A stretch of DNA of 64,000 bases from Pandoraea faecigallinarum (GTDB lineage: Bacteria; Pseudomonadota; Gammaproteobacteria; Burkholderiales; Burkholderiaceae), in NCBI RefSeq assembly GCF_001029105.3, contig NZ_CP011807.3:4340001-4404000 (forward strand), read 5' to 3'. The notes beneath the pieces are model-generated. The model worked only from the letters and a program-made list of their open reading frames with translations. It ran no database searches and was not told the origin of the DNA. The position numbers were made by a program, and so were the translations under genes. Position 1 is the first letter of the stretch. Each line of letters opens with the position of its first letter. Below, piece by piece: positions 60,140-64,000 of this stretch.

Positions 60140-60661
60140 TCAGGCCCCCTTGGTCGCCGCCTCGCCGCGGCACTCCGGCGGTGCCAGCTTCCCGGGCAGC
60201 GTAGCGCCGTTCGGCGCGCCCTCGCGGCCCTGCGCATAACACGTCCAGACGATCTGACCTTCCGGCGCCTTGCCGACGCTCAGCGATTCCGGCTTGCCGC
60301 TCGCGCCGGTACTCGTGGGCACCAGCACGAGCGCGCCGTCGCCGGCCCGCTGCGTGTATGCCACCGTGACATTGCCGCTCACGGAGTCGATGCTCACACC
60401 GCTCACGTTGTCCGTCGCGCTAGGCGCTTGCCAGCCGCTGTTGAACGGCGCGCCGTGCATGGCGTTCTCGCTCACGAGCGCCTTGGCCGAGGCCGCTGCG
60501 CCCAGGCCTTCGACGACACGTGCGCGCACCAGATAATTCTGCAAATACGGAACTCCAGCCGTGACCAGCACACCGATGATCGCCAACACGATCATCAGTT
60601 CGATCAGGGTGAAACCCCGGGACTTGGCGAGACCGGTTGTCCGGTGGCCGAAACGACGCAT
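60140..60661 (-). CDS. pilA: Type IV major pilin (PilA-like)
   Basis: A 173-residue prepilin. The leader MRRFGHRTTGLAKSRG is cleaved by prepilin peptidase before FTLIELMIVLAIIGVLVTAG, with the essential Glu at mature position 5. The globular part is Ser/Thr/Gly-rich and ends with a disulfide loop between WTC and PPEC. GGGAG lies 8 bases upstream. The polymer forms retractable pili for twitching and adhesion. A PglL-type transferase directly downstream suggests that the pilin is O-glycosylated, probably on the Ser/Thr-rich face. Confidence 0.93.
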   Translation of the reverse strand: MRRFGHRTTGLAKSRGFTLIELMIVLAIIGVLVTAGVPYLQNYLVRARVVEGLGAAASAKALVSENAMHGAPFNSGWQAPSATDNVSGVSIDSVSGNVTVAYTQRAGDGALVLVPTSTGASGKPESLSVGKAPEGQIVWTCYAQGREGAPNGATLPGKLAPPECRGEAATKGA

Positions 60662-60964
60662 TGTGTAACTCCCTGCAAAAGCAATAAGAACAAAAGGGAC
60701 ATCGGGGGGAAGTGGGCGGAGTATGCCATAGCCCTCACGGCGAACGCCCTGCCGCAGATCAAATTCGGCTGCAGCCCCATGGGGTCATCGGAATCGTCCG
60801 AACCAATGTCGAACCGCCTGTCCGACGGCGCGCGATTCCCGCCGCATCTCGCGTGCGCTGCGTGTGCTGCGTGTGTCACGACGCGCCCCGCGACGTCATG
60901 ACGCGCCGGCGCCCCCCCCAAAAGGGCACCCCGGCGCAACGCCCGGTCCCGGCAATGGACCCGA
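60662..60964. other. Intergenic region between pilin and terC-like genes
   Basis: In these 303 bases I see only the pilin ribosome site and a run of eight C (60912-60919) with a weak GC-rich inverted repeat. No sigma-54 pilin promoter motif and no gene were found. Confidence 0.4.
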
Positions 60965-61693
60965 TTATTTCGAAGAGGTTGCACCCGTTTGCCGGGCTTC
61001 GCTGCGACGCTTGAGCGTCAGACCCACGACAAGAACGAATAGCGCACCGGTCGCCGCCGCCACGTAATGGGTGTATTTCGCCGCATCGCCGGGTAAATGC
61101 AATAGGTGGCCAACGCCCGGGTCCGTCACGATCAGACCGCCGGCGATCCAGCCCAACAGCGCAGCGCCCGCCATCACGATGACCGGGAAGCGGTCCAGCG
61201 CCTTGAGCACGAGCTGCGAACCCCACACGATCAGCGGAATGCTCACGAGCAGACCGAAGATGACGAGCGGCAGTTGATGGTGATCCGCGGCGCCTTCGGC
61301 CGCCCCGGCAATCGCAATCACGTTGTCGATGCTCATCACCAGATCGGCAATGATGATGGTCTTGATCGCCGTCCAGAGCTTGTCGGCCGGTTTCACGCTG
61401 TCGTGCGCGTCATGGTCCGGCACCAGCAGCTTGGTACCGATCCAGAGCAGCAACAACCCGCCGACCGCCTTGAGATAGGGCACCGCGAGCAGCGTCACGG
61501 CGAACGCGATCAGGATCACGCGCAATACGATGGCCCCGACCGTCCCCCAGACGATGCCTTGCAACCGTTGCTTGGCCGGCAGATTGCGGCAGGCGAGCGC
61601 GATCACCACGGCGTTGTCGCCACCCAGCAGGATGTCGATCATGATGATCTGAGCCACGGCGGCCCAGTTCAGCTCGGCAAAAAACGCAAGCAT
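60965..61693 (-). CDS. TerC/YjbE-family integral membrane protein
   Basis: A 242-residue protein with about seven hydrophobic helices. The metal-binding acidic motifs IMIDILLGGDNAVVIALAC (helix 1-2) and ADLVMSIDNVIAIAGAAEG (helix 4-5) are the DN pairs typical of TerC family manganese or metal exporters. GAGG precedes the start by about 9 bases. A perfect inverted repeat and degenerate tandem repeats lie upstream (61710-61800), so regulation by a DNA-binding protein is possible. It may protect against metal or tellurite stress. The pilin lies downstream. Confidence 0.9.
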   Translation of the reverse strand: MLAFFAELNWAAVAQIIMIDILLGGDNAVVIALACRNLPAKQRLQGIVWGTVGAIVLRVILIAFAVTLLAVPYLKAVGGLLLLWIGTKLLVPDHDAHDSVKPADKLWTAIKTIIIADLVMSIDNVIAIAGAAEGAADHHQLPLVIFGLLVSIPLIVWGSQLVLKALDRFPVIVMAGAALLGWIAGGLIVTDPGVGHLLHLPGDAAKYTHYVAAATGALFVLVVGLTLKRRSEARQTGATSSK

Positions 61694-61786
61694 GGCGCAA
61701 ATATCCTCGGCAACGATGGGAACGACTGGAACGGATGAAACGCTGGGAACGACGGTAACAACGGCAACAACGGTGACAACGAAGGA

Positions 61787-61800
61787 TTGCGCATACGCAA
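61787..61800. promoter_or_regulatory. Inverted repeat upstream of terC-like gene (TTGCG-N4-CGCAA)
   Basis: TTGCGCATACGCAA is a perfect 5-base inverted repeat about 95 bases before the start codon. It could be an operator. Confidence 0.4.
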
Positions 61801-61804
61801 TAGC

Positions 61805-61838
61805 AAAGAGGGAGCCCGATGTCCCGGGCTCCCTCTTT
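61805..61838. terminator. Terminator after sucCD
   Basis: A perfect 14-base inverted repeat, AAAGAGGGAGCCCG and CGGGCTCCCTCTTT, around a 6-base loop, 58 bases after the sucD stop. Confidence 0.9.
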
Positions 61839-61896
61839 CATGACCGGTTGCGCGGCCGCCGGTTCCGGCGACCGTAACAAGGCCGTCCGGCGGGAA

Positions 61897-62778
61897 TTAC
61901 AGGGCTGCCTTGAGCAGACGGCCCATTTCCGACGGGTTGCGCGTCACCTTGATGCCGCAGGCGTCCATGATGGCCAGCTTGGCTTCGGCCGTATCGGCAC
62001 CGCCCGAGATCAGCGCGCCGGCGTGGCCCATGCGCTTGCCCGGAGGCGCTGTCACGCCCGCGATGAAGCCGACGACCGGCTTCTTCATGTTGCCCTTGAT
62101 CCACTCGGCGGCGGCGGCTTCGTCCGGACCACCGATTTCACCGATCATGATGACGGCGTCCGTTTCCGGATCGTCGTTGAACATCTTCATGACGTCGATG
62201 TGCTTCAGACCGTTGATCGGGTCGCCACCGATACCGACGGCGCTCGACTGGCCCAGACCCAGAGCGGTCAGCTGGCCCACGGCTTCGTACGTCAGGGTGC
62301 CCGAGCGCGACACCACGCCGATGCGCCCCTTCTTGTGGATGTGACCCGGCATGATGCCGATCTTCAGTTCGTCCGGCGTGATGACGCCCGGGCAGTTCGG
62401 GCCGAGCAGCAGGGTCTTGCGACCTTCGCGACGCATACGGTCCTTCACTTCGATCATGTCACGCACGGGGATACCTTCCGTGATACAGATCGCCAGGTCC
62501 AGGTCCGCTTCGACAGCTTCCCAGATGGCAGCGGCGGCGCCTGCGGGCGGCACGTAGATCACCGAGACGGTCGCGCCGGTTTGTTCCTTCGCATCCTTCA
62601 CCGAACCGTAAATCGGAATGCCCTCGAAGTCTTCGCCAGCTTTCTTCGGGTTCACGCCGGCGACAAATGCGTTCTTGCCGTTCGCGTATTCGCGGCACAT
62701 GCGGGTATGGAACTGGCCGGTTTTGCCAGTGATACCCTGGGTGATGACCTTGGTGTCTTTGTTGATCAGAATCGACAT
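61897..62778 (-). CDS. sucD: Succinyl-CoA ligase, alpha subunit
   Basis: With SucC, converts succinyl-CoA, ADP and phosphate to succinate, CoA and ATP in the TCA cycle. The 293-residue protein starts [20 protein letters not shown] with AAGGA upstream. It has the CoA-binding GITGKTG and [10 protein letters not shown] motifs. The phosphorylated His is about residue 252 in [12 protein letters not shown]. Length is normal. sucC lies 85 bases upstream on the same strand. Confidence 0.97.
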   Translation of the reverse strand: MSILINKDTKVITQGITGKTGQFHTRMCREYANGKNAFVAGVNPKKAGEDFEGIPIYGSVKDAKEQTGATVSVIYVPPAGAAAAIWEAVEADLDLAICITEGIPVRDMIEVKDRMRREGRKTLLLGPNCPGVITPDELKIGIMPGHIHKKGRIGVVSRSGTLTYEAVGQLTALGLGQSSAVGIGGDPINGLKHIDVMKMFNDDPETDAVIMIGEIGGPDEAAAAEWIKGNMKKPVVGFIAGVTAPPGKRMGHAGALISGGADTAEAKLAIMDACGIKVTRNPSEMGRLLKAAL

Positions 62779-62863
62779 TGCTTGATTTCCTTCGTCCTGT
62801 TGCCTGACGGTGTGCGCCCGGCCTTTCGGGAGCGGCACGCCGCGACGGCTTCGACTGTTCTGG

Positions 62864-64000
62864 TTACTTGCCTGCGGCAGCCGCGACAACCTTCTGGGCA
62901 GCTTCTTCCATGCTGTCCGCAGAGATGATCGGCAGGCCGGACTCGGCGAGCATCTTCTTGCCCAGGTCTTCGTTCGTGCCCTTCATGCGCACGACGAGCG
63001 GCACCTTCAGCGAAACAGCCTTCGATGCGGTGATCACGCCTTCGGCGATCACGTCGCAACGCATGATGCCGCCGAAGATGTTGACCAGAATGGCCGTCAG
63101 GTTCGGGTTCTTCAGCATGATCTTGAACGCTTCGGTCACCTTTTCCGCCGTGGCGCCACCGCCCACGTCCAGGAAGTTGGCCGGCTCGCCGCCGAACAGC
63201 TTGATGGTGTCCATCGTGGCCATGGCCAGACCGGCACCGTTCACCAGACAGCCGATGTTGCCGTCGAGCGAGATGTACGCGAGATCGAACTTCGAGGCTT
63301 CGACTTCAGCCGGATCTTCTTCGTCCAGATCGCGGTAAGCGACGATTTCCGGATGACGGAACAGTGCGTTCGAGTCGAAGTTGAACTTGGCGTCCAGGGC
63401 CGTGACCGTACCGTTCTTGCTGACATTCAGCGGGTTGATTTCGGCCAGCGAAGCGTCCGTTTCCCAGAAGGCCTTGTACAGACCCTGGAGGATCGTGCGG
63501 GCTTGCGGCACCGAGGCGTCCGGCACGCTGATCTTCTTGGCGAAGTCGTCGGCTTGCGCGTCCGTCAGGCCGACCGACGGATCGATCACGACATGGTGGA
63601 TCAGTTCCGGGTGCTTTTCGGCGACTTCTTCGATGTCCATGCCGCCTTCGCTCGAACCCATCAGCACGATCTTCTGCGTGACGCGGTCAACCACCAGGCT
63701 GACGTACAGTTCGTTGTGGATGTCGGCGCCTTCTTCGATCAGCAGGCGATTGACCTTCTGACCTTCCGGGCCCGTCTGGTGCGTGACCAGTTGCATGCCG
63801 AGGATCTGGCCGGCGTATTCGCGCACTTGCTCGATCGACTTGGCAACCTTCACGCCGCCGCCCTTGCCGCGACCGCCTGCGTGAATCTGGGCCTTGACCA
63901 CCCAAACCGGACCGCCGAGTTCTTCGGCTGCCTTCACGGCCTCGTCCACGGAAAACGCCGGAATGCCGCGGGGCACCGCGACTCCGAATTTCCGGAGGAT
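62864..64000 (-). CDS. sucC: Succinyl-CoA ligase, beta subunit (5' end outside window)
   Basis: About 378 residues of SucC are visible. The reading starts mid-protein at [20 protein letters not shown], where the family reads [16 protein letters not shown]; only about ten N-terminal residues are missing. The ATP-grasp region includes [20 protein letters not shown] and [18 protein letters not shown], and the C-terminal domain ends [19 protein letters not shown]. It forms the operon sucCD with the downstream gene, ended by the terminator at 61805. Confidence 0.96.
   Translation of the reverse strand: MLRKFGVAVPRGIPAFSVDEAVKAAEELGGPVWVVKAQIHAGGRGKGGGVKVAKSIEQVREYAGQILGMQLVTHQTGPEGQKVNRLLIEEGADIHNELYVSLVVDRVTQKIVLMGSSEGGMDIEEVAEKHPELIHHVVIDPSVGLTDAQADDFAKKISVPDASVPQARTILQGLYKAFWETDASLAEINPLNVSKNGTVTALDAKFNFDSNALFRHPEIVAYRDLDEEDPAEVEASKFDLAYISLDGNIGCLVNGAGLAMATMDTIKLFGGEPANFLDVGGGATAEKVTEAFKIMLKNPNLTAILVNIFGGIMRCDVIAEGVITASKAVSLKVPLVVRMKGTNEDLGKKMLAESGLPIISADSMEEAAQKVVAAAAGK

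Noticed and set aside
60908..60940. GC-rich inverted repeat with a C8 run as a terminator
   Set aside because: The arms are imperfectly placed and there is no T run on either strand.
1..64000. CRISPR arrays, prophage, insertion sequences or integrase-bounded islands
   Set aside because: No regularly spaced repeats, transposases, integrases or phage genes were recognised; the tRNA-Gly 3' end is not repeated nearby.

Overview
This window looks like a chromosomal segment of a beta-proteobacterium of the Burkholderiaceae, most likely Pandoraea or a close relative. The evidence is the high GC, the Burkholderia-type DUF3348/DUF802/OmpA/DUF2894 operon, the waaC-kdoO-waaA lipopolysaccharide core operon, a five-gene set matching the Burkholderia O-glycosylation cluster, the order yqgE-ruvX-pyrB-pyrC'-plsC, and rubredoxin beside thiD. 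Genus assignment is inference. I see no IS element, prophage, CRISPR array or integrase.

Layout. 1-6.9 kb: a partial bestrophin-like channel gene, a valine/propionate-type catabolic set (binding protein, mmsA, mmsB) with a divergent LysR regulator, and a second LysR gene divergent from an MFS exporter. 8.3-11.1 kb: arylamine N-acetyltransferase, a VOC protein and zapE. 11.1-17 kb: an orphan pyruvate dehydrogenase E1 gene (aceE), a divergent MarR gene, an AceE second-half paralogue with a G9-tract frameshift near its start, and a GST-SMR pair. Both divergent promoters here carry the same ATTGCA-N2-TGCAAT palindromes, so the block looks like one MarR regulon. 17.2-21.3 kb: a 1010-residue autotransporter and a lipoprotein. 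21.5-23.7 kb: tRNA-Gly(CCC), a TetR gene and an MFS exporter.

23.9-29.0 kb is the most unusual part: four overlapping genes whose central pair has the architecture of a MotA/MotB- or ZorA/ZorB-type ion-driven motor. They are a four-helix membrane protein with a very long helical tail built from 62-residue repeats, and a one-helix protein with a membrane Asp and an OmpA peptidoglycan-binding domain. The flanking genes are DUF3348 and DUF2894. No Zorya effector genes lie beside it.

29-42 kb: another MFS/HxlR pair, trmB, uppP with a DUF1439 lipoprotein, a YkgJ-type cysteine-cluster protein, an SDR lacking its catalytic Tyr with a divergent TetR gene, a pcm-rhodanese-tolC run, then waaC-kdoO-waaA. 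42-50 kb: phosphomannomutase, a flippase, three glycosyltransferases and a WecA-like initiating enzyme, then apaH with a long Lys/Ala/Glu tail. 51-55 kb: plsC, the catalytically dead dihydroorotase partner, pyrB, ruvX and yqgE. 55-64 kb: an unassigned protein, rubredoxin, a divergent thiD, a PglL-type oligosaccharyltransferase beside a type IV pilin, a TerC protein, and sucD with partial sucC.

Working together: the 43.9-49.8 kb glycan genes would build a lipid-linked oligosaccharide, and the PglL-like enzyme at 58-60 kb could transfer it to proteins such as the adjacent pilin. Start sites were chosen from visible ribosome binding sites, overlaps and family alignments recalled from memory. No database search was possible.
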